The notes under the pieces are model-generated. The model was not told the origin of the DNA. It saw nothing but the letters and a program-made list of their open reading frames with translations, and did not search any database. A stretch of 64,000 bases of DNA. Origin: CAYMSF01 sp964392985. GTDB lineage: Bacteria > Verrucomicrobiota > Lentisphaeria > Victivallales > Victivallaceae. Location of the stretch: positions 1 to 64,000 of the forward strand of contig CAYMSF010000006.1 of the NCBI GenBank assembly GCA_964392985.1, given 5' to 3'. A program made the position numbers and the translations under genes. Below, piece after piece: positions 46,264-55,255 of the stretch (position 1 is the first letter of the stretch; each line of letters begins with the position of its first letter).

Positions 46264-47064
46264 TTAAAAGTTAATCACCTTTAAACTTGATTTTTCATTC
46301 TCAACTTTTCTACCGGTTGCAAGCGGATGTTTATCCATTATTTCGAGAAATTCGTGTGCCCACATATCCACAATTTCATGGAGGTTGCCGTATGCGGTGA
46401 AGTCTTGAATATTGATAATGGCGGCAGTCTGTTTTTCCCGGTCAGCAAAAGTTGCAACCACTTCTTTGGTCAAACTGTCGCGTATTTTTCCCTCAATCGC
46501 TACTGATGACTGAATTGGACTGTCCGACGCTGATTCAGCGGCGGCACGCACTGGCGCTATTGCCAGCGCAATCAGGTTGAACGCTCCGGAGATCGGGGCT
46601 GCCAGATTTTTTGCTGCGCCAAGCACAGGTTTGCCGGGAACAATTTTAACCAGTGCCAGTTCCAGTATCAAGGTTTGTGGGCCTGGCTTGTCGACCAGTT
46701 TATAGTTTTTACTTTGTTTTACCGCATTTTTAAAGGCATTGGCAGTGTATTCAGCAAAATCTTTTGTATCCTGGCTTTCCTTATCCAGCCAGGTTCTGAC
46801 ATTGGCATTTTCCATCCATGAATTGTCGAGCTGGTCTTTAGTGAATACCGGAACGACCATGATGGAATTATAATTTGATGCTTTGAAGTCAGGACTTTTC
46901 CAGGCCTTCTGGAATGGGAGCAACTCGTATTTGGTCATTTTTTCCGGGTTTTTGATAAAGCCAGAAGGTTGTTCAGGTTCAGATTTACATCCAGCGAGTC
47001 CTGCAACTAATATCATCGCTAAACTTATTCCACTTGAAAATTTAACCAACCACTTTGTATTCAT
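46264..47064 (-). CDS. DUF3313-like lipoprotein
   Basis: 266 residues, exported and lipid-anchored: signal peptide followed by lipobox LAGLAGC with Cys26. The body (SIMVVPVFTKDQLDN, TLILELALVKIVPGKPVLG, VAIEGKIRDSLTKEVVATFADREKQ) resembles DUF3313 outer-membrane lipoproteins of unknown function. AGGAGA lies before the ATG. It diverges from the binding-protein/phosphatase pair across 299 bases. Confidence 0.7.
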   Translation of the reverse strand: MNTKWLVKFSSGISLAMILVAGLAGCKSEPEQPSGFIKNPEKMTKYELLPFQKAWKSPDFKASNYNSIMVVPVFTKDQLDNSWMENANVRTWLDKESQDTKDFAEYTANAFKNAVKQSKNYKLVDKPGPQTLILELALVKIVPGKPVLGAAKNLAAPISGAFNLIALAIAPVRAAAESASDSPIQSSVAIEGKIRDSLTKEVVATFADREKQTAAIINIQDFTAYGNLHEIVDMWAHEFLEIMDKHPLATGRKVENEKSSLKVINF

Positions 47065-47363
47065 AACCTGATCTCCTGATGAATTTAAAAAATCGCTTCA
47101 ATATTAATTGTCTGTCGACAAAAAACAATATATCGCTACATAATAAAAAATAAAGTGGCAATTAACGAGTCATTAAAAATAACATTTACGTCTTAACTAT
47201 CATTTCAACTTGTGTCCTGTATTTTATAATTTGTTTTTATATCCTGTCAACGTTACACAAGCGTCAATAAAAGATTCAGGATATTGTAAATTTGTATAAT
47301 TATTATATATTAATTCCTGTTTAGAACAAGACATTGCGTTTTACACAAACAGGCATTGGTATT

Positions 47364-48389
47364 ATGACAGGAAAATTGAACGTTCTGGTATTATTGGCAT
47401 TTGCATTGATTTTTTCTGCTATTCCGTTGCATGCCGCGGACGATACTGCAGTTTCTTTAAAAAAGGTAACACTTACCCCGCAATGGTTTCCCCAGGCCCA
47501 GTTTGCCGGTTATTATGTGGCAAAAGAGATGGGGCTCTACCGCAAATATGGTCTTGATGTCAATTTTTTATACAAGCCCCCGCAACGCCCGATTCTTTCC
47601 GTGCTGCAAGACCACAGCGCTGATTTTGTCACCGATTTTCTATCTTCCGGGATAAAACTGCGGGAACGCGGAGTGAAAATTGTTAATATCTGTCAGGTGT
47701 CACAACGTTCCGCGCTCATATTTGTCGCCAAAAAAAAATCTGGCATAAATAAAATTGAGGATATAAACGGTCGCCGTCTGGGGTTATGGATGGTGGATTT
47801 TCGCGAAATTCCCCTTGCGATGCTGAACAAATACAGCATCAAAGCAGAGATTGTGCCGATAGTTTCCGGAATTGATTTGTTTCTTTGGGATGGTCTTGAC
47901 GTTTTGACGGTTATGTCGTACAATGAATATCATCAGCTTATCGCCTCGGGTATAAATGAAGATGAACTGACCACTTTCTATTTTAATGATTATAACCTCG
48001 ACATCCCTGAGGATGGTATCTATTGCCTTCAGGAAACCTTTGAAAAAGATCCGGAAATGTGCCAAAACTTTGTTGTAGCCACCATAGAAGGCTGGAAAAT
48101 CGCATTCGGCGACAAAAAAAAGGCATTGGAAATTGTCAGTAAATATTGCCGGGAACAACACATTCCATTCAATCTGGCACATCAAAAATGGATGTTGGAC
48201 AAAATGGAAGAGCTCGTTATTGTTCCTGACCGCTATCCCGGTTTTTTGTCAGCAAAAGTTTATCAGGAAGCAACCAAAAAGATGCGTAGCGCCGGAATCA
48301 TTAATACGATTCCAGCTTATAATGATTTCTATAAGTATCTGATTAAAGGCAACATCGAGAACAGCAAGGAACAAAATGTTCAAGAATAG
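47364..48389 (+). CDS. NMT1/THI5-like periplasmic binding protein
   Basis: 341 residues with a signal peptide (KLNVLVLLAFALIFSAIPLHA). KVTLTPQWFPQAQFAGYYVA followed by GLYRKYGLDVNFLY is the signature of NMT1/THI5-like binding proteins, which bind pyrimidine-like thiamine precursors or sulfonates. No ABC permease or ATPase is nearby. Instead the last 14 bases overlap the start of a membrane phosphatase gene, so it may act as a ligand sensor. A TTG start at 47334 is possible but has no better ribosome site. Confidence 0.8.
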   Translation: MTGKLNVLVLLAFALIFSAIPLHAADDTAVSLKKVTLTPQWFPQAQFAGYYVAKEMGLYRKYGLDVNFLYKPPQRPILSVLQDHSADFVTDFLSSGIKLRERGVKIVNICQVSQRSALIFVAKKKSGINKIEDINGRRLGLWMVDFREIPLAMLNKYSIKAEIVPIVSGIDLFLWDGLDVLTVMSYNEYHQLIASGINEDELTTFYFNDYNLDIPEDGIYCLQETFEKDPEMCQNFVVATIEGWKIAFGDKKKALEIVSKYCREQHIPFNLAHQKWMLDKMEELVIVPDRYPGFLSAKVYQEATKKMRSAGIINTIPAYNDFYKYLIKGNIENSKEQNVQE

Positions 48390-50322
48390 AAGTCTGGCAT
48401 TTAAACAGAGTTTTTACATACTGCTTTGCGTATTGCTTGTCGGCGGGGCTATTTTTGCCTATGCCGGTTTTTATGTCCGGGACTTAATGCTGAACAACAT
48501 GAAAGTCAGCTTGCACTATCTTTCTGAAGCTGCGGTGAACAAACTTGACCAGATTTTCATTGAATCAATGCGGGTTGCACGGCAGATATCTATTCAGGTT
48601 GAAAATAGCGATTTATCCAAAGAACAGACCGAAAAAATATTGCGCACGACGATAGAGAGTTTAGTAAAGGATCGTCCGGAAATATATGGTATTTCTATCG
48701 CTTTCGCGCCGTATGCCTTTGCCGATAATGAAAAGTATCACATGCTGTATGCTTCCAAAAAAGAGTTACCGGTTAAGTTGGAATATTATGGCGGCAAGGA
48801 TTATGACTACTTTTTTTACGACTGGTACACTCTGCCCAAAGCGTTGGGGCACGCTTTATGGACTGAACCCTATTTTGATGACGTCGTAATGACAACCTAC
48901 AGCGTACCATTTTATAAAACTGTCAATGGTAAAAAGCGTTTCATGGGGATAATAGGAGTTGATTTATCGCTATCATGGTTGCAGAAAAGTGTATCATCAC
49001 TGAAACTTAACGATGGCGGTTATGCTTTTCTCATCTCCAAATTCGGCAGAATAATTACCCATCCCGATACAACGCGGATAATGAATGAAACAATTTTCAC
49101 TTTGGCTGAAGAGCGTGACGACCAGTCTTTGCGTGACGTTGGACGTAATATGATTGCCGGAAAAAGTGGATTTGTGCCTTATCGCAAGCACTTAATCAGT
49201 CAAAGCAAAGCGTGGATGTACTACACTCCGTTGCAGTCAAATCAATGGTCAATGGCTATTGTGTTCCCGGAAAATGTCCTGTTCGCAACCCTCAGAGATG
49301 TGGAAAATCAGGTTTTGATATTGTTTGTTGCCGGAATGTTAATTCTGCTGCTGGTAATTGTTATGATTACTTTAAAAATCACCTTACCGTTGCGTATTCT
49401 GACCCGTGCAGCCAAAGAAATTGGCGGCGGGAACTTTCATGCCACCCTGCCGGAAATCGTTTCCAATGATGAAATCGGCAAACTTGGTCTGGCTTTTTCA
49501 AATATGCAGGTTGCGTTAGTCCGGCATATCAAGGAATTGCAGGAAACTACTGCTATCAAGGAGAAAATCGAAAGTGAACTGAAAATCGCCAAAGATATTC
49601 AGTTGGGAATATTGCCGCAATTACTGCCGCCATTCCCGGAATGCAAAGAGTTTTCAATTCATGCGGTGCTTAATTCCGCCAAAGCGGTTGGCGGCGACCT
49701 TTATGATTTCTTTTATCTGGATGAAGAACATCTTTGTCTGGTCATCGGTGATGTTTCCGGCAAGGGTGTGCCGGCGTCACTGTTTATGGCTGTAACTCAA
49801 ACGCTTCACCGCGGCATCGCTTTGAGTGGAATGAACAGCAGCGAAATCGTCAACAAGGTTAATAATTCATTGACGCATAATAATGACACGTCAATGTTTG
49901 TCACTTACTTTTTGAGTATTTTGAACGTTAATACCGGCGAATTGCAATACACTAATGCCGGACATAATCCACCATATATAATTCGTACTTCAGGACAACT
50001 GGAAAAAATTGCTGATCGCCATGGGCCACCGGTCGGGGTTACTGAAATTGATTACGGCTGGAGCACTGTAAAGCTTGGACCAGGCGATACCCTCGTACTA
50101 TATACTGATGGAGTGACCGAAGCAATGAGCATATCCAATGAGGAATTCGGTGATCATCGTCTGCTCGAAGTGCTCGAACAGTGCTCGACTGAACCTGAGC
50201 CGGCAATTATCACTGCTGCAATTACGCAAAGCATAACCAAGTTTACTGTCGGGCAGGAACAGTCTGACGACATCACTGTCCTGGCGTTATACTATGTGTA
50301 TGGGCAGATTCCCTTACCATAA
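48376..50322 (+). CDS. Membrane sensor phosphatase: extracytoplasmic Cache-like domain, HAMP, PP2C (RsbU/SpoIIE type)
   Basis: 648 residues. TM1 (about 10-30) and TM2 (about 313-335) enclose a periplasmic sensory domain of Cache type (WLQKSVSSLKLNDGGYAFLI, GRIITHPDTTRIM). A HAMP domain and coiled linker follow, then a PP2C-type serine phosphatase (about 405-645): QLGILPQLLPPFPE, AVGGDLYDFFYL, GDVSGKGVPASLFMAVTQ, LYTDGVTEAM and QSDDITVLAL carry the metal-binding Asp residues. Such enzymes dephosphorylate STAS-domain anti-sigma antagonists; a STAS gene lies at 53429. The start overlaps the end of the binding-protein gene by 14 bases, which strongly suggests that they work together. Confidence 0.88.
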   Translation: MFKNRSLAFKQSFYILLCVLLVGGAIFAYAGFYVRDLMLNNMKVSLHYLSEAAVNKLDQIFIESMRVARQISIQVENSDLSKEQTEKILRTTIESLVKDRPEIYGISIAFAPYAFADNEKYHMLYASKKELPVKLEYYGGKDYDYFFYDWYTLPKALGHALWTEPYFDDVVMTTYSVPFYKTVNGKKRFMGIIGVDLSLSWLQKSVSSLKLNDGGYAFLISKFGRIITHPDTTRIMNETIFTLAEERDDQSLRDVGRNMIAGKSGFVPYRKHLISQSKAWMYYTPLQSNQWSMAIVFPENVLFATLRDVENQVLILFVAGMLILLLVIVMITLKITLPLRILTRAAKEIGGGNFHATLPEIVSNDEIGKLGLAFSNMQVALVRHIKELQETTAIKEKIESELKIAKDIQLGILPQLLPPFPECKEFSIHAVLNSAKAVGGDLYDFFYLDEEHLCLVIGDVSGKGVPASLFMAVTQTLHRGIALSGMNSSEIVNKVNNSLTHNNDTSMFVTYFLSILNVNTGELQYTNAGHNPPYIIRTSGQLEKIADRHGPPVGVTEIDYGWSTVKLGPGDTLVLYTDGVTEAMSISNEEFGDHRLLEVLEQCSTEPEPAIITAAITQSITKFTVGQEQSDDITVLALYYVYGQIPLP

Positions 50323-50477
50323 TAATCCTGCGGTTGGAACTGAATCACAAACCGGCTTTTTTGTCCGGGTATGAGTTTTCAATGATAAATTTAATCGGCG
50401 GTCTTTAAAAAGAATCTGATTTGTGCTATATTAAACAGTTTATTTTAACTATTTTAACTTTTCAGGAGCTCTGAAAA

Positions 50478-51779
50478 ATGGGAATGACGATTACAGAAAA
50501 AATATTGGCGCATGCGTCCGGTAAAAAGGCTGTCAGCCCCGGTGACAATATCTGGGTGAATGCGGATGTTTTAATGACTCACGACGTTTGCGGACCAGGT
50601 ACCATCGGTGTGTTCAAACGCGAATTTGGCGAAAATGCAAAAGTATGGAATAAAAAGGGAATAACGATTATCCCCGATCACTATATTTTCACCAGTGATG
50701 AAAAGTGTCATCGTAATGTCGATGCTTTGCGCGAATTTGTGAAAGAACAGAAACTGCCGTATTTCTACGATCCGGGTGCGGAATCTTATTCCGGCGTCTG
50801 CCATGTGACTTTGCCGGAAAAAGGTCATTGCCGCCCTGGCGAGGTACTATTCGGTACTGATTCCCACACCTGTACGCATGGCGCGCTGGGGCTCTTCGCA
50901 ACTGGTATCGGTAATACCGATGCCGGTTTTGTGATGGGGACAGGCAAGCTGTTAATCAAAGTGCCGCAATCTATTAAATTTGTAATCGACGGCGAATTGC
51001 CCAAAGGCGTCACCGCCAAAGATGTTATCCTGAAAATTATTGGTGATTTAGGTGTTGACGGCGCTACTTACTGCGCGATGGAGTTCGCCGGTTCCACTAT
51101 TGAGAATATGGGTATTGAAGAACGTATGACCATCTGCAATATGGCTATCGAAGCCGGCGGTAAGAATGGAATCATCGCTCCGGACGAGAAGACCATCAAT
51201 TATGTGAAAACTAAAACCGATAAAAAATTTAAACTCTTTTACAGTGATGATGATGCCGGATATCTGGCAGTCAAGAAGTATAAAGCGGAAAAATTTGTGC
51301 CGGTTGTGGCGTTGCCGTTTTCTCCTGACAATGTCAAGTCTGCGAAAGCGTCGGCAAAGGTTAAAATCGACCGTGCCTATATCGGCAGTTGTACCGGCGG
51401 TAAAATCACTGACTTTGTTTTCGCTGCTGAAATATTAAACGGTCGCAAAGTTGTAGTTGATACTTTTCTGGTGCCGGCAACCGTAGAAGTTGAGGCTGCG
51501 CTTAAACTGGTAAAAATCGGACGCAAATCATTGCTGAAGATTTTTAAAGATGCCGGATGTCTGCCACCCGCCCCGCCGTCCTGTGCGGCATGTTTAGGCG
51601 GACCGGTTGATACTTTCGGACGTTGCAACAACGGTGAAGTCTGCATCAGCACCACCAACCGTAATTTCCCCGGTAGAATGGGTTCCAAGGATTCGCAGAC
51701 AATATTAGCGTCGCCCTATACGGCGGCAGCATCAGCGTTGACCGGTCACGTCACCGATCCACGTGAATATTTGAAATGA
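50478..51779 (+). CDS. leuC: 3-isopropylmalate dehydratase large subunit
   Basis: Aconitase-family hydro-lyase of leucine synthesis; binds a [4Fe-4S] cluster through Cys305 (GSCTGG), Cys369 and Cys372 (PSCAACLGG). GTDSHTCTHGALG is the substrate motif. The length of 433 residues and sequence style match the LeuC/homoaconitase-like group, so homoaconitase or a related dehydratase is possible. AGGAGCT lies before the ATG, and leuD follows after 10 bases. No leuA or leuB is in the window. Confidence 0.92.
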   Translation: MGMTITEKILAHASGKKAVSPGDNIWVNADVLMTHDVCGPGTIGVFKREFGENAKVWNKKGITIIPDHYIFTSDEKCHRNVDALREFVKEQKLPYFYDPGAESYSGVCHVTLPEKGHCRPGEVLFGTDSHTCTHGALGLFATGIGNTDAGFVMGTGKLLIKVPQSIKFVIDGELPKGVTAKDVILKIIGDLGVDGATYCAMEFAGSTIENMGIEERMTICNMAIEAGGKNGIIAPDEKTINYVKTKTDKKFKLFYSDDDAGYLAVKKYKAEKFVPVVALPFSPDNVKSAKASAKVKIDRAYIGSCTGGKITDFVFAAEILNGRKVVVDTFLVPATVEVEAALKLVKIGRKSLLKIFKDAGCLPPAPPSCAACLGGPVDTFGRCNNGEVCISTTNRNFPGRMGSKDSQTILASPYTAAASALTGHVTDPREYLK

Positions 51780-51789
51780 GGCAATAACT

Positions 51790-52338
51790 ATGGCAAAGAA
51801 AAATATCATTAAAGGCAAGGTCTTCATCGCCGGCGATAACATTGATACTGACCAGATTATTCCTGCGCAGTATCTCAACCTCGTCCCGACGATCAAAGAA
51901 GAGTATGAAAAGCTCGGCAGTTACGCCATGTGCGGCTTGCCGGATGCTCACAAAACCAGATACATCAGCAAGGGTAAAAGCAAGACTGAATACCCCATCA
52001 TTATCGCTGGCAATAATTTTGGTTGCGGTTCCAGCCGTGAACATGCCCCCATCAGCCTCGGCGCTGCCGGATGCAAAGCGGTAATCGCCAAATCATTTGC
52101 CCGTATTTTCTTCCGTAATTGTATTGCTACTGGTGAAGTTTATCCGGTGGAAATCAATGACGATTTGAATCAACTGCTTAAAACCGGCGACGAAATCGAA
52201 ATCGATCTTGACCACAAGACGATAAAGGTGAGCAAAACCGGACGTACTTATTCCACCCGTGATCTTGGTGCAGTAAAGGAAGTTATTGATGCCGGTGGCA
52301 TTTTTAACTTCGCCAGAAATTCCGGTATGATCAAGTAA
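51790..52338 (+). CDS. leuD: 3-isopropylmalate dehydratase small subunit
   Basis: Swivelling-domain subunit of LeuC. GDNIDTDQIIPAQYL near the start and AGNNFGCGSSREHAPISL carry the substrate-binding loop, and KSFARIFFRNCIATGEVYPVE is also typical. It is 182 residues long, slightly more than the usual archaeal-type LeuD. A strong terminator follows the gene. Confidence 0.93.
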   Translation: MAKKNIIKGKVFIAGDNIDTDQIIPAQYLNLVPTIKEEYEKLGSYAMCGLPDAHKTRYISKGKSKTEYPIIIAGNNFGCGSSREHAPISLGAAGCKAVIAKSFARIFFRNCIATGEVYPVEINDDLNQLLKTGDEIEIDLDHKTIKVSKTGRTYSTRDLGAVKEVIDAGGIFNFARNSGMIK

Positions 52339-52379
52339 TTGTCTGTTTTCTGCCACTTTGAGCATGCAACAAATTGTTT

Positions 52380-52410
52380 CGGCGGTATTGTTTAAATACC
52401 GCCGTTTTTT
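52380..52410 (+). terminator. Rho-independent terminator of leuCD
   Basis: 10-bp stem CGGCGGTATT/AATACCGCCG (52380-52404) followed by six Ts. Confidence 0.93.
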
Positions 52411-52482
52411 GTTTCAAGTACTGTTGCAAATGAATTTTTCACGGTTGTATTTTAAAGCTCTTTACGAAACGGGGAGGGGGGA

Positions 52483-53346
52483 ATGGATTGGAGCGTAATT
52501 CTTATAATTGCTTTGCTGTGCGGCATTACTCTTCTCGTTATTGTTATTGCGCTGCACAAATCCACAGAAACATCAACCGAAACAACATTTACCCGGGATT
52601 GGATTGAAATTCTGCAGGAAAAATCTGCATTATACCGGATTCTGCCGGAACAATACAAGCCGGAATTACATTCCTTAATCAGTAAATTTATCAGCAGTAA
52701 AACCTTTGAAGGTTGTGCCGGCCTGGTCATTACTGATGAAATCCGGTTGATTATTGCAATGAACGCCGCCGTGTTGCTGTTGAACAAAACATTCGACTGT
52801 TATCCATTGTTGCACTCTGTCCTTGTCTATCCGTCAGCATTTTATGCCGAAGATATCGATTTGTATGATAATCAGTGTGTCCGTGGCGGATTCAGTGAAA
52901 AGGTCGGTGAATCATGGCAGAATGGCGATGTTATTCTTGCCTGGGATGCGGTAAGTGAAGAGAGTCGCCGTATCCGTTTGGGACGTAATTCCGCTATTCA
53001 CGAATTTGCGCATCAACTTGATCAGGATAATGGCGCGGCTGATGGCATTCCGGTTATTCGCGACCGCCGGGCATGGTTGGAATGGCGAAAAATATTTCAA
53101 TTTGAACTGAAGAAATTCCGGCGTAACAGCGCTGCGGGAATTCCTGACGTTTTGGATGAATATGGCGCTGTTGATGAAGCGGAGTTTTTTGCCGTGGCTT
53201 CTGAAACATTTTTCTCACTGCCGGCGGAATTGGCGCAACGCCATCCCCGACTCTATCGCGAATTAAAACATTTCTATCAGTTAGACCCGCGGCGATGGTA
53301 TAAAACAGGAACTTATCGTTGCGTACCGGCGTTCCGCCGGAATTAA
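52483..53346 (+). CDS. MtfA-like zinc peptidase with N-terminal membrane anchor
   Basis: 287 residues. The N-terminal helix VILIIALLCGITLLVIVIAL anchors it. The core has HEFAHQLDQDNG with His173, Glu174 and His177, the zinc site of M90/MtfA peptidases, plus EYGAVDEAEFFAVASETFF, which supplies further active-site residues. The surrounding WQNGDVILAWDAV is a family hallmark. In E. coli MtfA affects glucose-uptake control by binding Mlc, but that partner is not evident here. A strong GGGAGGGGG site precedes the ATG. Confidence 0.85.
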   Translation: MDWSVILIIALLCGITLLVIVIALHKSTETSTETTFTRDWIEILQEKSALYRILPEQYKPELHSLISKFISSKTFEGCAGLVITDEIRLIIAMNAAVLLLNKTFDCYPLLHSVLVYPSAFYAEDIDLYDNQCVRGGFSEKVGESWQNGDVILAWDAVSEESRRIRLGRNSAIHEFAHQLDQDNGAADGIPVIRDRRAWLEWRKIFQFELKKFRRNSAAGIPDVLDEYGAVDEAEFFAVASETFFSLPAELAQRHPRLYRELKHFYQLDPRRWYKTGTYRCVPAFRRN

Positions 53347-53372
53347 TACGGTTGAGTCTGGGATAATCTACT

Positions 53373-53406
53373 AAATAAAAAAGGACAAGCACGAGGTCTT
53401 GTCCTT
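53373..53406 (-). terminator. Terminator of the STAS gene
   Basis: Perfect 9-bp stem AAGGACAAG/CTTGTCCTT with an 8-base loop. Read on the minus strand it is followed by TTTTTTATTT, so it serves the STAS gene rather than the peptidase gene. Confidence 0.85.
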
Positions 53407-53428
53407 AATAATCAAATTCAGGGATTTA

Positions 53429-53767
53429 TTATGCCCGCAACGATTGTCCTGCTTCTTCGGTACTTTTAAAAATCTTGAAGATTGAAGAGAATCCGCTGAT
53501 TTCAAACACTTCAGTAACGTTTGGCAGCAGATTGCACAATACCACTTTGCCGCCCTTCTGTTGAATGCGCTTGGCGACAACGAGCAGTACTCTGAGGCCG
53601 GCGCTGCTGATATATTCGAGTTGGGAAAGATCAATTAATAATTTGTCATTCCCGGCGTCAAGTACCTTGCCGAATTCCCTGTCCGCGTCAATCGAGGAAA
53701 CTGCGTCAAGACGTCCGACAATGTTTAAAATAACTATACCATCTTGTGCTTGTTGCAAAATATTCAT
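53429..53767 (-). CDS. STAS-domain anti-sigma factor antagonist
   Basis: 112 residues, one STAS domain. LLIDLSQLEYISSAGLRVLL contains the serine (SSAG, about residue 58) that is phosphorylated in SpoIIAA/RsbV proteins. In such systems a PP2C phosphatase removes the phosphate, and the free antagonist then captures the anti-sigma kinase. The PP2C sensor at 48376 is a candidate partner. No anti-sigma kinase or sigma factor is in the window. The gene is monocistronic with its own terminator. Confidence 0.9.
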   Translation of the reverse strand: MNILQQAQDGIVILNIVGRLDAVSSIDADREFGKVLDAGNDKLLIDLSQLEYISSAGLRVLLVVAKRIQQKGGKVVLCNLLPNVTEVFEISGFSSIFKIFKSTEEAGQSLRA

Positions 53768-54006
53768 ATCTCAGGCTCTCAAGTTAATTGTTTGTGGTTG
53801 TTATAAAATAAAACTGTATAAACTGTGTAATTAAGCTGTTTAAATTTTTTGCATACCGCAAAATAAAACAGCTATGAAAACTATACCCATACTGCTCAAT
53901 TTTACAGAAGCCACGTTAGCATAAAATGCATCACTGCAGTTTAATAATAACCTTTAAAAATAAAAATGCAATTAAAAAACAACATTTTGCATGGAAACTT
54001 CAATAA

Positions 54007-54411
54007 TCATGCCGTAGTTGTGTCACAACAGGCACTGCAGAGCTCGTCGGAAGGTTTTATCAGTCGTCCTTCCCTGTTGACACAAGCCAGAACTACATAT
54101 CCGCGAGCAAGCAATGTTTCGCCACGCAAAACTTCAGAAGCTATTTTCATCCGCACCCCTTTAATCTCTTCAACATTACTGGTGAAAGTAAGGAGTTCAT
54201 CATAATGCGCCGGGGAAACATATTTGCAATATGCTTCTGATACGGGGAGGAATAAACCATCCTTTTCCAGTTTGCTGTAAGGTACGCCGGCATCACGGAG
54301 CATTTCAGTCCTGCTGCGCTCGAAATAGACGAGATAATTGGCATAGTAGACCACGCCCATCTGATCGGTATCAGCATAAGGAACGCGGTATTGCATACGA
54401 TGAATTTTCAT
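54007..54411 (-). CDS. YbgC/FadM-type acyl-CoA thioesterase
   Basis: Hot-dog fold thioesterase of 134 residues. VPYADTDQMGVVYYANYLVYFE is the family's active-site motif with the catalytic Asp in TDQMG. It overlaps the end of cmk by four bases, so it is translated from the cmk transcript. The physiological thioester is unknown; a Tol-Pal-linked envelope role has been suggested for YbgC, but no tol genes are here. Confidence 0.88.
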   Translation of the reverse strand: MKIHRMQYRVPYADTDQMGVVYYANYLVYFERSRTEMLRDAGVPYSKLEKDGLFLPVSEAYCKYVSPAHYDELLTFTSNVEEIKGVRMKIASEVLRGETLLARGYVVLACVNREGRLIKPSDELCSACCDTTTA

Positions 54412-55067
54412 TTTACTGCCTCCAGTATGGTAGTTACGACGTTATCAATGCTTTTACCGGTCGTATCAATTAATGTTGCATCCGGCGCGCAACGCAGTGG
54501 CGCTATTTCCCGACTGGAATCCAACCGGTCACGTTCGGCAATTGCTTTCGCTACAGATTCAATCGTGGCGCCGTCGGCGTTTTCCCCGTCTTGAGCCAAA
54601 CGGCGTCTGGCGCGCTCTTCCGGTGTGGCAGTAATGAAAAACTTGTGCCTGGCATCCGGGAATATGACTGTACCGATATCTCTGCCTTCCATAACAATCC
54701 GCCCGGTTCGGGCAAACTGCCGTTGGCGTTCAACCAGCCATGTCCGTACTACCGGCATGGCTGCGATATTACTGACAGCCGCAGCCACCTCAGGAGAACG
54801 AAGTTTATCGCCGGGAGCGATGCCATTTATCATAATTTTAAAATCGCCGGCGCTGTCTTTGACATATTCCAGTGACAATGAATGGAGTAACCCGGCAATG
54901 GCGTGCTGTTCGAGTGGAGTCTGCTGCTGGAGTGCGTATAACGTTACTGCCCGGTACATATTGCCGGTGTTTATATAAGGAATGCTGAGCCGGTGTGCAA
55001 TCAATCTGGCAACAGTGCTTTTGCCGGAAGCTGCCGGACCATCAATTGCTATTACTTCAGAAGCCAT
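54408..55067 (-). CDS. cmk: Cytidylate kinase
   Basis: Phosphorylates CMP and dCMP. The P-loop GPAASGKSTVARLIA lies at residues 9-23. YINTGNMYRAVTLYAL, MEGRDIGTVIFPDARHKFFI and RDRLDSSREIAPL are Cmk signatures. Length 219 residues is standard. It sits downstream of secY on the same strand, across 188 bases with no clear terminator. Confidence 0.95.
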   Translation of the reverse strand: MASEVIAIDGPAASGKSTVARLIAHRLSIPYINTGNMYRAVTLYALQQQTPLEQHAIAGLLHSLSLEYVKDSAGDFKIMINGIAPGDKLRSPEVAAAVSNIAAMPVVRTWLVERQRQFARTGRIVMEGRDIGTVIFPDARHKFFITATPEERARRRLAQDGENADGATIESVAKAIAERDRLDSSREIAPLRCAPDATLIDTTGKSIDNVVTTILEAVK

Positions 55068-55255
55068 TAAACTAATCCAGTAGAATTATATTTAACAAGG
55101 GTTAAAAGTTAAAATAGACTGCAAGGAATTCGGGAATTGGCTTTCATTCTGAAACATTGCTGACAACAGAGCACCTGAGGCGTTCAAAGATTGCAACATT
55201 GACTGAAAAGAGCATAACCCGCTGTCATGCCCGCATAATATCTGCGCTGCAAATA

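Noticed and set aside
47334..47363. TTG start for the binding protein
   Set aside because: Adds ten polar residues before the signal peptide and has no ribosome site; the ATG at 47364 is simpler.
55068..55255. Possible rpmJ or infA between secY and cmk
   Set aside because: The minus strand was read for an L36-like CxxC protein; the only ATG frames stop within a few codons.
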